Shown here one piece after another: positions 1-8,593 of a stretch of 64,000 nucleotides of DNA. Position numbers and translations under genes: made by a program. Under the pieces are notes generated by a model, which ran no database searches, was not told where the DNA came from, and saw only the letters and a list, made by a program, of their open reading frames with translations. The DNA comes from Defluviitaleaceae bacterium (GTDB taxonomy: Bacteria > Bacillota > Clostridia > Lachnospirales > WQUN01), in assembly GCA_009780315.1 (NCBI GenBank), contig WRAH01000001.1, positions 159,688 to 223,687 on the forward strand. The letters are read 5' to 3'. Each line of letters begins with the position of its first letter. The stretch's first letter is position 1.

Positions 1-32
1 ACGTTTTAGGCAGATGGAAAGTTTTAAACCCC

Positions 33-257
33 ATGCCTGAGTTAACTATTGAATTTATAACATTCAAAGGAGAAGATACTGCCATATTTGAATTTGATGA
101 TGGATATGTCATGGAGGGTTACTTTTTCTTTTATGAAGATGTGCTAGTGCTGATGTGGGAACATGGATTCATGGGATATCATATGATTTTTGAAGGCAAT
201 ACACTTTCACTTATTTTATGGACAGCAGAATACACCCGAAAGGAACTTCATGTATGA
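33..257 (+). CDS. Small acidic protein of unknown function, possibly 5'-truncated
   Basis: A 74-residue reading frame rich in acidic and aromatic residues, with no signal peptide and no motif I recognise. The frame stays open to the left edge of the window, so the true start may lie outside and the Met at 33 may be internal. A weak GGAAAG sits about 11 bases before that ATG. The stop overlaps the start of the next gene as ATGA (254-257), which suggests translational coupling with the RNase Z gene. The function is unknown. Coding status rests on this overlap and on protein-like composition. Confidence 0.6.
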   Translation: MPELTIEFITFKGEDTAIFEFDDGYVMEGYFFFYEDVLVLMWEHGFMGYHMIFEGNTLSLILWTAEYTRKELHV

Positions 258-1171
258 TTGACATTGCGTTAGTTGGCACAGGTGGTATGATGCCGCTTCC
301 TGGGCGGTTTTTATCATCTATGCTGTGTCGTGTAAATGGGTCTATGATATTGTTTGACTGTGGGGAAGGCACGCAAGTGAGCCTTAGAATGCTTGGATGG
401 GGATTTAAGCAAATTGATATCATTTGCTTCACCCATTTTCATGGCGACCATATTTCGGGACTACCAGGGTTACTTTTAACCATGGCAAATGCTGAACGCA
501 CCGAGCCTCTTAAACTATTTGGTCCAACAGGGCTTGCCCATGTGGTAAAAAGTTTATGTGTCATTGCGCAAGATTTGCCCTTTCCATTGGAGTTTTTTGA
601 GTGGGATACTAAAACGCCTCATGTATACACACAAGATATGCTGCTTATCAAAACAATCTCACTCAATCACCGCGCACCGTGCTTTGCATACAGCTTAGAA
701 CTTCTGCGGCGCGGTAAGTTTGACCTTGAACGTGCAAAGGCACAAAATATTCCATTAAAAATTTGGGGCGCATTGCAAAGACAAAATGAAGAAAGTATCG
801 TATATGAAGGTAAGACATACACAAGTGATATGGTCTTAGGGGAAGCACGGCAGGGGATAAAGATTGTGTTTTGTACCGATACTCGCCCTGTGTCAACATT
901 GCCGACATTTGCAAAACATGCAGATTTATTCATTTGTGAAGGGCTATATGGCGACCCTGAAAAGCAGGAAAAAGCGGCGGCACATAAACACATGAGTTTT
1001 CAAGAGGCTGCAAGCATTGCTGGTAAGGCAGAAGCAAAAGAATTATGGCTGACACATTTTAGCCCAGCAATGCCTGACCCTAAAAATTATCTTAAATATG
1101 CAACAGAAATTTTTTCAAACACTAAAATAGGAAAAGACCGAATGAGTAAAACATTGAAATTTCAGAATTAG
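254..1171 (+). CDS. rnz: Ribonuclease Z (tRNA 3'-end processing endonuclease)
   Basis: A metallo-beta-lactamase-fold endonuclease that trims 3' trailers from tRNA precursors in the cytoplasm. Counting from the ATG at 254, the zinc motif HFHGDH lies at residues 61-66. Further expected ligands follow in FCTDTRP, HMSF and LTHFSP, in family order. The 305 residues match bacterial RNase Z. An in-frame ATG at 218 would add 12 residues that lie inside the upstream gene. The 254 start is preferred because residues MIDIALVGTGG match the normal N-terminus and ATGA overlaps the previous stop. The sigma factor gene follows after 10 bases. Confidence 0.9.
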   Translation: MIDIALVGTGGMMPLPGRFLSSMLCRVNGSMILFDCGEGTQVSLRMLGWGFKQIDIICFTHFHGDHISGLPGLLLTMANAERTEPLKLFGPTGLAHVVKSLCVIAQDLPFPLEFFEWDTKTPHVYTQDMLLIKTISLNHRAPCFAYSLELLRRGKFDLERAKAQNIPLKIWGALQRQNEESIVYEGKTYTSDMVLGEARQGIKIVFCTDTRPVSTLPTFAKHADLFICEGLYGDPEKQEKAAAHKHMSFQEAASIAGKAEAKELWLTHFSPAMPDPKNYLKYATEIFSNTKIGKDRMSKTLKFQN

Positions 1172-1181
1172 GGGTGAATAG

Positions 1182-1751
1182 ATGACCAAAGATACACGCA
1201 CAGACATGCAGGTGATTGAGAGTTGTTTAAATGGTGAGCAGGATGATTTTGAAGAGCTTGTCAACCGCTATAAAAATTTGGTATATTCTATTATCCTGCG
1301 GCAAACCCGCGACAGTGAAGAAGCCAATGATATAGCACAGGATGTTTTTCTAAAAGTGTATAGAAATTTGGCAAGCTACACACCAGAGTTTAAATTTTCT
1401 ACATGGATAATGAGAATTACAGGCAATCACATCATAGACCGTCACCGCAAGCGTAAGCTTGAAACTGTTTCCTATGAAGAATATGTAGATGCAGGCAGTA
1501 CACTGGTGGCATCAACGCCATCACCTGAAGCTGAATACCTGAGGCAGGAACAAACCGAACGTGTAGGCAAAATCCTAGCTGACCTTCCTGAAATGTATCG
1601 GATACCCGTGGTACTGTACCACCAAGAAGGATTAAGCTATCAAGAAATTTCTGAAAAGATAAACGAACCACTGTCTAAAGTGAAAAACCGAATTTTCAGA
1701 GGACGCAAAATGCTAAAAACAATGTTAGCAGACGCTGGAGGAGAGGTATAG
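1182..1751 (+). CDS. ECF-type RNA polymerase sigma-70 factor
   Basis: A 189-residue group 4 sigma factor. Region 2 spans about residues 16-85 (YKNLVYSII, DIAQDVFLKVY, STWIMRITGNHIID). Region 4 spans about 125-180, with an HTH in GLSYQEISEKINEPLSKVKNR. No region 3 or extra domain is seen, as is usual for ECF factors of the SigW/SigX type. The ribosome site GGGGTG is 5 bases before the ATG. The next gene starts 2 bases after the stop and is a zinc-finger anti-sigma protein, so this is a classic sigma/anti-sigma pair. The stimulus is not evident from the sequence. Confidence 0.93.
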   Translation: MTKDTRTDMQVIESCLNGEQDDFEELVNRYKNLVYSIILRQTRDSEEANDIAQDVFLKVYRNLASYTPEFKFSTWIMRITGNHIIDRHRKRKLETVSYEEYVDAGSTLVASTPSPEAEYLRQEQTERVGKILADLPEMYRIPVVLYHQEGLSYQEISEKINEPLSKVKNRIFRGRKMLKTMLADAGGEV

Positions 1752-1753
1752 CC

Positions 1754-2359
1754 ATGAAATGTAATTTAGCTGAAATTTTAATAATGAAACATTTTGAAAA
1801 AACAATAGAACCTGCCGACGCAAAAAAGCTTGCAGAGCATGTTATGGTTTGTCAGACTTGCCGAGAACTTTACTTGGTACTGGACGAAGGCATAGAGTTT
1901 TCTGGCACGGCAGACATAGCCTTGGAATCTTCTAATATTCCGCCAGTCAACTTTACAGAATCTGTCATGAAAAAAGTCAGGGAAATTCCTGCCTATGCTA
2001 AAACAACACCTGTTGTTCGTGCGGATATTTCCGGCGGGCAAATGGTCTTGCGTGTGCTGTGGGGATTTAGTGCGATACTGCTTGGCATAGGGCTGTTGTT
2101 CACCTTCAACCCATATATGCTGGCATCTTTATTAGAAGCATATCCTATGATGGAAACACTTTTTGGCGCGCTCTCATCACTTGGCACACATTCAACAGCA
2201 TTTTTTGAGTGGGTTGCCCAAGGCACAGCATACATTGCTGTTGATAATCTAGGCATTGCCGCATTGTTTTTTGTGGGTGTAATGGGTACTTTATTATTTG
2301 TTTTGTATAATGGAGAAAATAGACATGATAGTTTTGGGCATAGAAAGCAGTTGCGATGA
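1754..2359 (+). CDS. Membrane anti-sigma factor with zinc-finger domain
   Basis: A 201-residue partner of the preceding ECF sigma factor. The N-terminal cytoplasmic part carries the H-x3-C-x2-C signature of ZAS-type anti-sigma domains (HVMVCQTC, about residues 28-35). Hydrophobic segments near residues 97-125 and 165-190 should anchor it in the membrane, with a loop between them. It lies 2 bases after the sigma gene and overlaps the tsaD start by 35 bases. The family role is to hold the sigma factor until a signal releases it, usually by regulated proteolysis. The pairing is established biology; the stimulus is unknown. Confidence 0.85.
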   Translation: MKCNLAEILIMKHFEKTIEPADAKKLAEHVMVCQTCRELYLVLDEGIEFSGTADIALESSNIPPVNFTESVMKKVREIPAYAKTTPVVRADISGGQMVLRVLWGFSAILLGIGLLFTFNPYMLASLLEAYPMMETLFGALSSLGTHSTAFFEWVAQGTAYIAVDNLGIAALFFVGVMGTLLFVLYNGENRHDSFGHRKQLR

Positions 2360-3305
2360 AACATCTGCCGCAATTGTTAAAGATGGGCGAGAAGTACTTT
2401 CTAATGTAATATCCTCACAAGTGGAACTGCACGCGCCTTTTGGCGGAGTTGTTCCAGAACTTGCGGCAAGGCGGCATATTGAATGTATTGACAGCATTGT
2501 AGATGAAGCTTTGCAACAAGCCAATATTCACTTTAGTGCAATTGATGCTTATGCTGTAGCAAATGGGCCTGGGCTTGCAGGTGCTTTGTTGGTTGGACTA
2601 AATTACGCAAAGGCACTTGCATATGTAAATAAAAAGCCCCTCGTTGGTGTACATCACATTGAGGGGCATGTTTGCGCAAATTATTTAAGCGGTACACTTG
2701 AGCCGCCTTTTTTGTCTCTTGTCGTCAGCGGTGGACATACACTTTTGCTTGCAGTAGAAGATTATGACACCTATCGTGTGGTGGGTTCAACACGGGATGA
2801 CGCGGCAGGTGAAGCTTTTGACAAAGTTGCGCGGGTGCTTGGTTTACCCTACCCTGGTGGACCAGAAATTGACCGCATGGCACAAAGAGGATGCGGGACA
2901 GCCATTGCCTTTCCGCGGGCTAAAGTTGATGGGTTCGACTTTAGTTTTAGCGGACTTAAAACGGCTGTGGTTCAACATGTCGCCAAAGGGTTAAATTTTT
3001 CTGTTGAAGATATTGCAGCATCTTTTCAGCAAGCAGTTGTTGATGTGCTTGTTGGGCGAGCCATTGGGGCTTGTGAAAGTGAAGGCTATAATCAAATTGC
3101 TTTAGCAGGTGGTGTTGCCTGTAACAGTGGGCTTCGCACTGCAATGGAGGAAGCATGTAAACAGAAAAACATCAAGATTTCTATGCCAAAACCTATCTAT
3201 TGCACAGACAACGCCGCCATAATTGCCAGTCGTGGTTATTATAGAATCCAAAATGGATATGAGGATAATTTGACCTTAAATGCTTTCCCAGGGCGTATGG
3301 TGTAA
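2325..3305 (+). CDS. tsaD: tRNA N6-adenosine threonylcarbamoyltransferase TsaD
   Basis: Transfers threonylcarbamoyl from TC-AMP to A37 of ANN-decoding tRNAs, working with TsaB and TsaE. The protein begins MIVLGIESSCDETSAAIV, the typical N-terminus. The metal-binding HxxxH is present as HHIEGH near residue 105, followed by the SGGHT, FSGLKTAV and GGVACNSGLR blocks of the Kae1/Qri7/TsaD fold. The 326 residues are about normal. The ATG at 2325 is chosen over 2298 and 2310 because GGAG lies 9 bases upstream and the N-terminus matches the family. It overlaps the anti-sigma gene by 35 bases. No tsaB or tsaE is present here. Confidence 0.95.
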   Translation: MIVLGIESSCDETSAAIVKDGREVLSNVISSQVELHAPFGGVVPELAARRHIECIDSIVDEALQQANIHFSAIDAYAVANGPGLAGALLVGLNYAKALAYVNKKPLVGVHHIEGHVCANYLSGTLEPPFLSLVVSGGHTLLLAVEDYDTYRVVGSTRDDAAGEAFDKVARVLGLPYPGGPEIDRMAQRGCGTAIAFPRAKVDGFDFSFSGLKTAVVQHVAKGLNFSVEDIAASFQQAVVDVLVGRAIGACESEGYNQIALAGGVACNSGLRTAMEEACKQKNIKISMPKPIYCTDNAAIIASRGYYRIQNGYEDNLTLNAFPGRMV

Positions 3306-3348
3306 ACACACTACTTCATCGCGCCTATCTTTCATATGAATACAAAGT

Positions 3349-3398
3349 AAAAAAGAATGTCTTGTTAAGTATAATAGCTTAACAAGACATTCTTTTTT
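3349..3398. terminator. Bidirectional intrinsic terminator between tsaD and tRNA-Val
   Basis: A perfect 21-base inverted repeat (arms 3349-3369 and 3378-3398) with an 8-base loop. Each arm begins or ends in an A/T run, so U-tails form on both strands. It separates convergent transcription from tsaD (+) and the tRNA/lipoprotein side (-). Confidence 0.85.
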
Positions 3399-3418
3399 AT
3401 AAACACGCTCACTATAGT

Positions 3419-3490
3419 GTACGATGAGGGACTCGAACCCCCGACTTCAACCACGTCAAGGTTGCACTCTACCAACTGAGTTAATCGTAC
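3419..3490 (-). tRNA. tRNA-Val (anticodon GAC)
   Basis: A 72-base cloverleaf on the minus strand. The acceptor arms GTACGAT/ATCGTAC pair over 7 bp. The D-loop has AGTTGGTA, the anticodon stem is CAACC/GGTTG with loop TTGACGT (anticodon GAC), and the T-arm loop is TTCGAGT. The 3' CCA is not encoded. It lies downstream of the two lipoprotein genes on the same strand. Confidence 0.95.
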
Positions 3491-3547
3491 AAGCAGGAAG
3501 TATAATAACACTTCCTGATGGGGTTTGTAAAGAACTTTACAAATTTA

Positions 3548-3901
3548 TTACCTTCTGGTGTAAGTATATGCCTCACCATTGCCTGATAAGTCAAGGGTAT
3601 TATTGCTGTTAGAGAAAGAGAAGTTCCATACTATAGGTGCAGGACAGCTGGTACCGCAAATGCCAGGGGTTAGGCAAACGGACAACTCGCCATTTCCCCC
3701 TGCCCATCTGATGGCTGAACCAGCCATGTTACCTGTGCCATTGGCATTAAAGGTATAAAACGGGCTGCCTTCCCAATCCCAACTGCCAACAAGTGGTTCA
3801 CCATCATTTGCAAAAACTCCGTTTGTGTCAATGCCTGAACATGCTGTTAAAACTACCGCAGATAAAATTACAACTGTCAATAATAAAAATACTTTCTTCA
3901 T
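3548..3901 (-). CDS. Small secreted lipoprotein (paralogue of 4010-4363)
   Basis: A 117-residue lipoprotein. MKKVFLLLTVVILS is followed by the lipobox LTAC, giving a lipid-modified Cys at about residue 21. The mature part contains GSWDWEG and FNANGTGNMAGSAIRWAGGNG, then three further cysteines in a CLTPGICGTSC context. It resembles the small lipocalin/DUF5640-like Gram-positive lipoproteins, but I give no function. GGGAGG stands 9 bases before the ATG at 3901, so the longer upstream start is rejected. It is closely similar to the next gene over its full length, a tandem duplication. Confidence 0.85.
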   Translation of the reverse strand: MKKVFLLLTVVILSAVVLTACSGIDTNGVFANDGEPLVGSWDWEGSPFYTFNANGTGNMAGSAIRWAGGNGELSVCLTPGICGTSCPAPIVWNFSFSNSNNTLDLSGNGEAYTYTRR

Positions 3902-4009
3902 TCTAAATATCCTCCCCAGATACACAGCAAGCGGTTGCTCACTAGATTTTATACTACAGAAAGCATATCATGTTTTTGCAATAATATCAATCAGTAGATA
4001 ATCATTTCA

Positions 4010-4363
4010 TTATCTTCTTGTATAGTTAAATGATAAAATACGTGTAGATAAGTTGAGATTGTCTCCGTCTAGTTCATAATTCCATACGGTTGGTGACGGA
4101 CAAAGTGTCCCGCACATGTTTGGAGTGACACAAACGTGCAACCGCCCATTACCTGCCGCCCAACGAATAGCCGACCCAGCCATAGTGCCTGTGCCATTGG
4201 CATTCAGCACATAATAAGGCTGACCATTCCAGTCCCAGTTGCCAATCAAAGCTTCTGATTGTGCTGTATACGCCCCCGCTGTTTCAATTGGCGAGCCACC
4301 GCAGGATGTTAATATGAGTGTAGAAAAAATAGCGATGGCTAATAGTAAAAGTACTTTTTTCAT
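4010..4363 (-). CDS. Small secreted lipoprotein (paralogue of 3548-3901)
   Basis: A 117-residue lipoprotein with signal sequence MKKVLLLLAIAIFST and lipobox LTSC. The mature part shares GNWDWNGQPYY, LNANGTGTMAGSAIRWAAGNG and CVTPNMCGTLCP with its neighbour at 3548-3901. The spacing of the three non-lipid cysteines is the same, so they are probably structural. GGGAGG lies 6 bases before the chosen ATG at 4363. It lies between HelD and the paralogue on the same strand. Extracytoplasmic and membrane-anchored; function unknown. Confidence 0.85.
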   Translation of the reverse strand: MKKVLLLLAIAIFSTLILTSCGGSPIETAGAYTAQSEALIGNWDWNGQPYYVLNANGTGTMAGSAIRWAAGNGRLHVCVTPNMCGTLCPSPTVWNYELDGDNLNLSTRILSFNYTRR

Positions 4364-4417
4364 GAATACCCTCCCAATGATATAATACATTTATCATATC
4401 ACATTATACAAATTACA

Positions 4418-6547
4418 TCAATCGACAAGCCTATTTTGTATCAGGTATAAGCGATGCAATGCGCGAGTACATATTAAATAACTAAGTTTTTTGCGGCGAA
4501 AATCTGCTGAAGTTTTTTCATAGCTTGGATAGATAACCGCGTCAAACTCCAACCCCTTTACAAAAGGTGCAGCCATAACCATAATACCCGGGATAAAATC
4601 CTGTTCCTCCCCTGCAATCAGCCGCAATGGACGAGAGATTTCACTGCATACAGCTTGCAGTTTTTCATAAAAGTCTTTAGCTTCCTTTATTGTAGGCAAC
4701 AGAATCCCCACCGTATTGTAATCACTTGGAAGGGTGGCAAGAATATCTGCGACAGCATTGGCAGTATCTTGCCTGACAATGATTTTTGGCGCGTCACCAT
4801 GACGCACAAAGGTATTGGGTTCATCTTGCCCAATGATTTTTCCTGCAAAGCTCATGATTTCGTAAGTAGAACGATAGCTTTTGGTCAATGGAATAACCTC
4901 TGCCTGGGGATAAAGCCCAATAAGGTCTTCTATTTTTGTGATGTTTATTTCAGAATACAATGCTTGATTCACGTCACCCAGTATAGTGAATCGGCTTGTG
5001 GGATATAAACGGCGCAGTATTCTATGATGCAAAATACTTAAATCCTGTGCTTCATCCAACAAAATATGCTTAATGCTTTTATCGCCTGATATACGCCCTG
5101 TCAACAAATCCACATAAACCAATGAAAGTGCATCTTCATAATAAAGCCGCTCCATGCGAAGCGCGTCTTTGGTAAATGAAAATGGTAATCCGTGTACTTT
5201 GGCTTGTTTACGCAAGTATTTTTCAAAAAGTTTTGTTGCTCTAGGCAACATTCGGTTTTTCAGGTCGATTATAGCAATATTTTTTTCTTCATCAAATTTT
5301 GCCTGAATCTCTTGGTCGCTTAAATCATCTTGATAAATGTCATTAAAAAGCTTCATCACATCTTTAAAATTGTTCTTGTAATACTCTGCATAGGACTGAT
5401 GAATATAAAAAAGTATCCGCTCGGTTTTGGACGCCAGCGTCCCCATGGCGGTACGGTCTTGATAAAGGGATTCAAGCCGTGACGCATCACAAATTTTGTC
5501 TTTGTAAAAATACACATCCTCAAACACAGGGGAATAGGTGGCGATTGCCTTCTCCAGCCCATCCAAAAACGCAGAGGAATATTTTAATGTCAACCACTGG
5601 GTACGCAAGTCTTCTGGATTTTCTGTAATATGCTCAATCTGCTGATAAGGCCCACGGAATTGACGGCGTGATATTTCCCTAATGAGGGAAGGAAAATCTT
5701 GATTGTCTACATCTTCTTCACCAAGTTCTGGAATAATGCCGGCAATATATGAAGAAAAAATTGAACTGGGTGAAAAAATACGTACCTTTGCGGAGGTTAA
5801 ACTGTCGCGGTGCAGATATAGCAAATACGCCAAGCGATGTAGTCCAACAGAAGTTTTGCCACTGCCCGCTGGGCCATACACTAAAATGTCCCCTGATTCG
5901 GCACGAATCGCACGGTTTTGGTCTGCTTGAATGGTATTGATGATGGTTTTTATCGTGGCATCAGATGCTTTAGACAAGGCGTGCCTTAGAATATCATCTT
6001 CTATAGCAATGTCATTATCAAAAAGGTACAGCAACTTGCCTTTTTCAATTTGATATTGCCGCTTTAGCTGAATAACACCACGAATCGACACCCCTGTTTT
6101 GGGAACGCTAAAAGATGCATCACCAATGCCATAATCATAATACAAGCTTGAAATAGGGGCGCGCCAATCGTATACATGAAAAATTTTTGCGTCTTCATCA
6201 AACAAGGATTGACGACCTATATAAATTTCTTCAATATCTTCGTATCCTTCTTCACAAAAATCTATGCGTGCAAAATATGGCGAGCCTAACATTTTACTCA
6301 GCTTTTTTATATCTTCACTTGCTTTTACATATTGAACTTCGGTTCGCTCTACGTCATCTGCAAAAATTGTTAAATCTGCAATATCATCAAAATCTGATAT
6401 GGCTCTGCGTGCTTCACGCCACATTTCTGCCCGCGTTTCCAGCACATGTGCTTTTTTTGCAATAAGTCCTTCGCCTAACTTATCAATTTGCGCGAGTATA
6501 ACTTCCTTCACAGTTTCCAGTTTTAGGCTTTCTTTTTCGTCATGCAT
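4418..6547 (-). CDS. helD: HelD-like RNA polymerase-associated superfamily 1 ATPase
   Basis: A 709-residue UvrD/Rep-type SF1 protein matching HelD, which pries stalled or sigma-free RNA polymerase off nucleic acids. The N-terminus (1-110) is a long helical region as expected for the secondary-channel arm. Walker A is GPAGSGKTSVG near residue 226, Walker B is LLDEAQD near 503, and GDVNQALYSE and SYRSTYEI follow as later helicase motifs. The ATG at 6547 is preceded by GGAGGTG at 4 bases. HelD-type proteins lack true helicase processivity. Plain UvrD-like helicase is the alternative, but the length and N-terminal arm favour HelD. Confidence 0.85.
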   Translation of the reverse strand: MHDEKESLKLETVKEVILAQIDKLGEGLIAKKAHVLETRAEMWREARRAISDFDDIADLTIFADDVERTEVQYVKASEDIKKLSKMLGSPYFARIDFCEEGYEDIEEIYIGRQSLFDEDAKIFHVYDWRAPISSLYYDYGIGDASFSVPKTGVSIRGVIQLKRQYQIEKGKLLYLFDNDIAIEDDILRHALSKASDATIKTIINTIQADQNRAIRAESGDILVYGPAGSGKTSVGLHRLAYLLYLHRDSLTSAKVRIFSPSSIFSSYIAGIIPELGEEDVDNQDFPSLIREISRRQFRGPYQQIEHITENPEDLRTQWLTLKYSSAFLDGLEKAIATYSPVFEDVYFYKDKICDASRLESLYQDRTAMGTLASKTERILFYIHQSYAEYYKNNFKDVMKLFNDIYQDDLSDQEIQAKFDEEKNIAIIDLKNRMLPRATKLFEKYLRKQAKVHGLPFSFTKDALRMERLYYEDALSLVYVDLLTGRISGDKSIKHILLDEAQDLSILHHRILRRLYPTSRFTILGDVNQALYSEINITKIEDLIGLYPQAEVIPLTKSYRSTYEIMSFAGKIIGQDEPNTFVRHGDAPKIIVRQDTANAVADILATLPSDYNTVGILLPTIKEAKDFYEKLQAVCSEISRPLRLIAGEEQDFIPGIMVMAAPFVKGLEFDAVIYPSYEKTSADFRRKKLSYLICTRALHRLYLIQNRLVD

Positions 6548-6652
6548 TTCGCACCTCCGCTTTATATCTAAGGTTATATCATATTTTGCTTATATTTTAC
6601 AGACTTAATGTCATTTATTTATGGGAATGCTATGTCATGGAGGTTTTAAGAT

Positions 6653-7204
6653 ATGGGAACTTTCGCAATTTTTATGCTGGCTATCGGTTTATCTATGGAT
6701 GCTTTTGCTGTGGCAGTCAGCATTGGGCTTACCATGCCCCACACAGGAATTAAAAAAAACCTTATTGTAGGGTTATACTTTGGCGGTTTTCAGGCAGTTA
6801 TGCCCCTTATTGGCTATTTGATAGCCAGTAGATTTGCTTCGCACATTGTGGCGTATAGCCATTGGATAGCCTTTGTGCTATTACTTTTCCTTGGGGGAAA
6901 AATGATTTCAAGCGGGCTAAAAAAAGAACTGGACACAGTAGAATCATCACTTTCGCCACGGCATATGCTTCCCCTTGCCCTTGCCACCAGTATTGACGCA
7001 CTGGCGGTGGGTGTGTCTTTGGCATTTTTATATGTAGATATCTTGCCCGCAGTGGTATTGATTGGGGTTGTCACCTTTATTATTTCTGGGGTAGGCGTGT
7101 ATATTGGCGGTGCAGTGGGTGTAAAGTTTAAGTCAAAAGCCGCATTCATTGGGGGTGCAATGCTTATCATGATTGGCGTGAAGATTTTATTGGAGCATAT
7201 TTAG
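6653..7204 (+). CDS. mntP: MntP-type manganese efflux pump
   Basis: A 183-residue integral membrane protein of the MntP (former DUF204) family, which exports Mn(II). Six hydrophobic segments are visible. The two internal repeats each carry the family's acidic signature, GLSMDAFAVAVSIG near residue 15 and ATSIDALAVGVSLAF near residue 115, with Asp residues likely to bind metal in the membrane. TGGAGG lies 7 bases before the ATG. No yybP-ykoY manganese riboswitch could be recognised in the 100-base leader. It appears monocistronic. Confidence 0.92.
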   Translation: MGTFAIFMLAIGLSMDAFAVAVSIGLTMPHTGIKKNLIVGLYFGGFQAVMPLIGYLIASRFASHIVAYSHWIAFVLLLFLGGKMISSGLKKELDTVESSLSPRHMLPLALATSIDALAVGVSLAFLYVDILPAVVLIGVVTFIISGVGVYIGGAVGVKFKSKAAFIGGAMLIMIGVKILLEHI

Positions 7205-7289
7205 GAAACACAACCCCTACAATGCGTATGTTTTTTCACACATAAAAAAAGACGACTCTCCCCGCCTGTATTTCTATATTTACACTAAA

Positions 7290-7335
7290 AACCGCGCCTA
7301 ATGCTAACGGAAAATGAATCCTTTGCAGCGCGGTT
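7290..7335. terminator. Weak inverted repeat in mntP / GNAT intergenic region
   Basis: AACCGCGC (7290-7297) pairs with GCGCGGTT (7328-7335) across a 30-base loop, between convergent mntP and the GNAT-like gene. T-rich stretches flank it, but the loop is long, so terminator function is only a guess. Confidence 0.35.
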
Positions 7336-7376
7336 ATGTGCCTTTTGATTTACTACCTTTGCACAGTTTTCAATAA

Positions 7377-8159
7377 CTATTCATTATAGTTATTTTCATC
7401 ATATAGTTTTTTTAACTTTTCTAAAGTTTTTACTTTTTTGCTTTTAGGATATTTTTTCACAAGCGATTGCGGGAAAGGAATCAACTTTAATGAATAAATA
7501 TTTTTACTCACATTATCTAACCCCAAACGTACACACATATCTTCCCCACTCTGTGTAAATCCAATTGTGCAAACTTCCGACACATATATTTCATTTTTAG
7601 CATAATTCTCCAATTGCTTTGCAAAATCTTCAAGAAGTAGGCTTGCGCCTACCCACCTATGCTTTTGAACAATAGCTATATCCACAAAATAACATAAATA
7701 TTTGCCCTTTATACCTGAAATATCAACCATATCAATGGTAATGTTACTGTCGGTTAAATTTCCCTTTTTCAACTCACTAAAATATTCTTCTTTAATAAAA
7801 AGATAAAAATAATACCCTACAATTTCACCATTAAATGCCAATACACGAGTAGTATTAGGAAATTCTTTATCAATCAATTCCCATTGTTCTGGTGTACCCA
7901 ACCACTCTTCTTTCCTGTCCTCTAATCCAATCATTGTCATTAAAGCAACGTTCTCAAATTCGCGCGATCGCTCTATCATTGACAATGAGGGTTTATACTT
8001 TGAGAAATATTCGTCTGAATCATAAATTTCATAAACACGCTTTGTTTTATTTTGAGTCAATTTTTCAATTTTAGCATTTACTGGTTCAATTCTAGCTTCA
8101 ATATTCATGTTTTCAGATGGAATTACCAAAGTTCTGCGATTCTCATTGTTGTCGCTCAT
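7377..8159 (-). CDS. GNAT-like acetyltransferase domain protein
   Basis: A 260-residue soluble protein. Residues about 85-225 look like a divergent GNAT fold: a strand pair (TTRVLAFNGEIVGYYFYLF), then YLCYFVDIAIVQKHRWVGASLLLEDF, where the usual acetyl-CoA loop is degenerate, and CTIGFTQSGEDMCVRLGL as the last strands. The C-terminus is lysine-rich (KKYPKSKKVKTLEKLKKLYD). GAGGTG lies 7 bases before the ATG. It follows the membrane gene at 8171-8593 by 11 bases, so the two are probably co-transcribed. Both are visibly more AT-rich than neighbours and may have been acquired. The substrate is unknown. Confidence 0.7.
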   Translation of the reverse strand: MSDNNENRRTLVIPSENMNIEARIEPVNAKIEKLTQNKTKRVYEIYDSDEYFSKYKPSLSMIERSREFENVALMTMIGLEDRKEEWLGTPEQWELIDKEFPNTTRVLAFNGEIVGYYFYLFIKEEYFSELKKGNLTDSNITIDMVDISGIKGKYLCYFVDIAIVQKHRWVGASLLLEDFAKQLENYAKNEIYVSEVCTIGFTQSGEDMCVRLGLDNVSKNIYSLKLIPFPQSLVKKYPKSKKVKTLEKLKKLYDENNYNE

Positions 8160-8170
8160 GTATAGTCACC

Positions 8171-8593
8171 TCAATTGATATTTAATGTATTTCTTATTCT
8201 TTCTATTACATACTGTTTACTTTCATAAATCAAATCTTTATAATTAGGGTTATTCTCTGCTTCCAGCTTGTCAATAGTTTTTAGGATACAATAAACGCTA
8301 ACAACTTTATCGTAATAGTCTTTATCCTGTTTTATTATAACTAAAATATCACCAGTAGAAATTACAGAATCCCAAATAGGCGTACTAAAATAGATTCGTC
8401 CATTTTTTACCTGATTGCTCTCTTTATCGTAGTAACCATCATATATGTGCTTTAGTTCGTCATTCAAATTGACTTTTACCTTTTTGGAGTTTATGCTTTT
8501 TGTTATTTGTGTCAGTATAAACTGTGTTAGCAATGCAAATCCAAATCCAAAAAAACTTCCAACAAATGTATGAAATATTTGAATGTAATCCAT
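8171..8593 (-). CDS. Unknown protein with N-terminal membrane helix
   Basis: A 140-residue protein starting at the ATG 8593, with AGGGG 6 bases upstream; the longer frame start is rejected. Residues 5-32 (FHTFVGSFFGFGFALLTQ) form one hydrophobic helix. The rest is a charged soluble domain rich in Lys, Asp and Tyr (DELKHIYDGYYDKE, IIKQDKDYYDKVV). I do not recognise the family. It precedes the GNAT-like gene by 11 bases on the same strand and shares its AT-rich composition. A membrane-anchored partner of that enzyme is possible but unsupported. Confidence 0.65.
   Translation of the reverse strand: MDYIQIFHTFVGSFFGFGFALLTQFILTQITKSINSKKVKVNLNDELKHIYDGYYDKESNQVKNGRIYFSTPIWDSVISTGDILVIIKQDKDYYDKVVSVYCILKTIDKLEAENNPNYKDLIYESKQYVIERIRNTLNIN

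Noticed and set aside
3424..3612. 62-codon plus-strand frame
   Set aside because: It is the complement of tRNA-Val and the tail of a lipoprotein gene.
6548..6652. Possible manganese riboswitch upstream of mntP
   Set aside because: The short leader shows none of the conserved loop sequences expected for yybP-ykoY elements.
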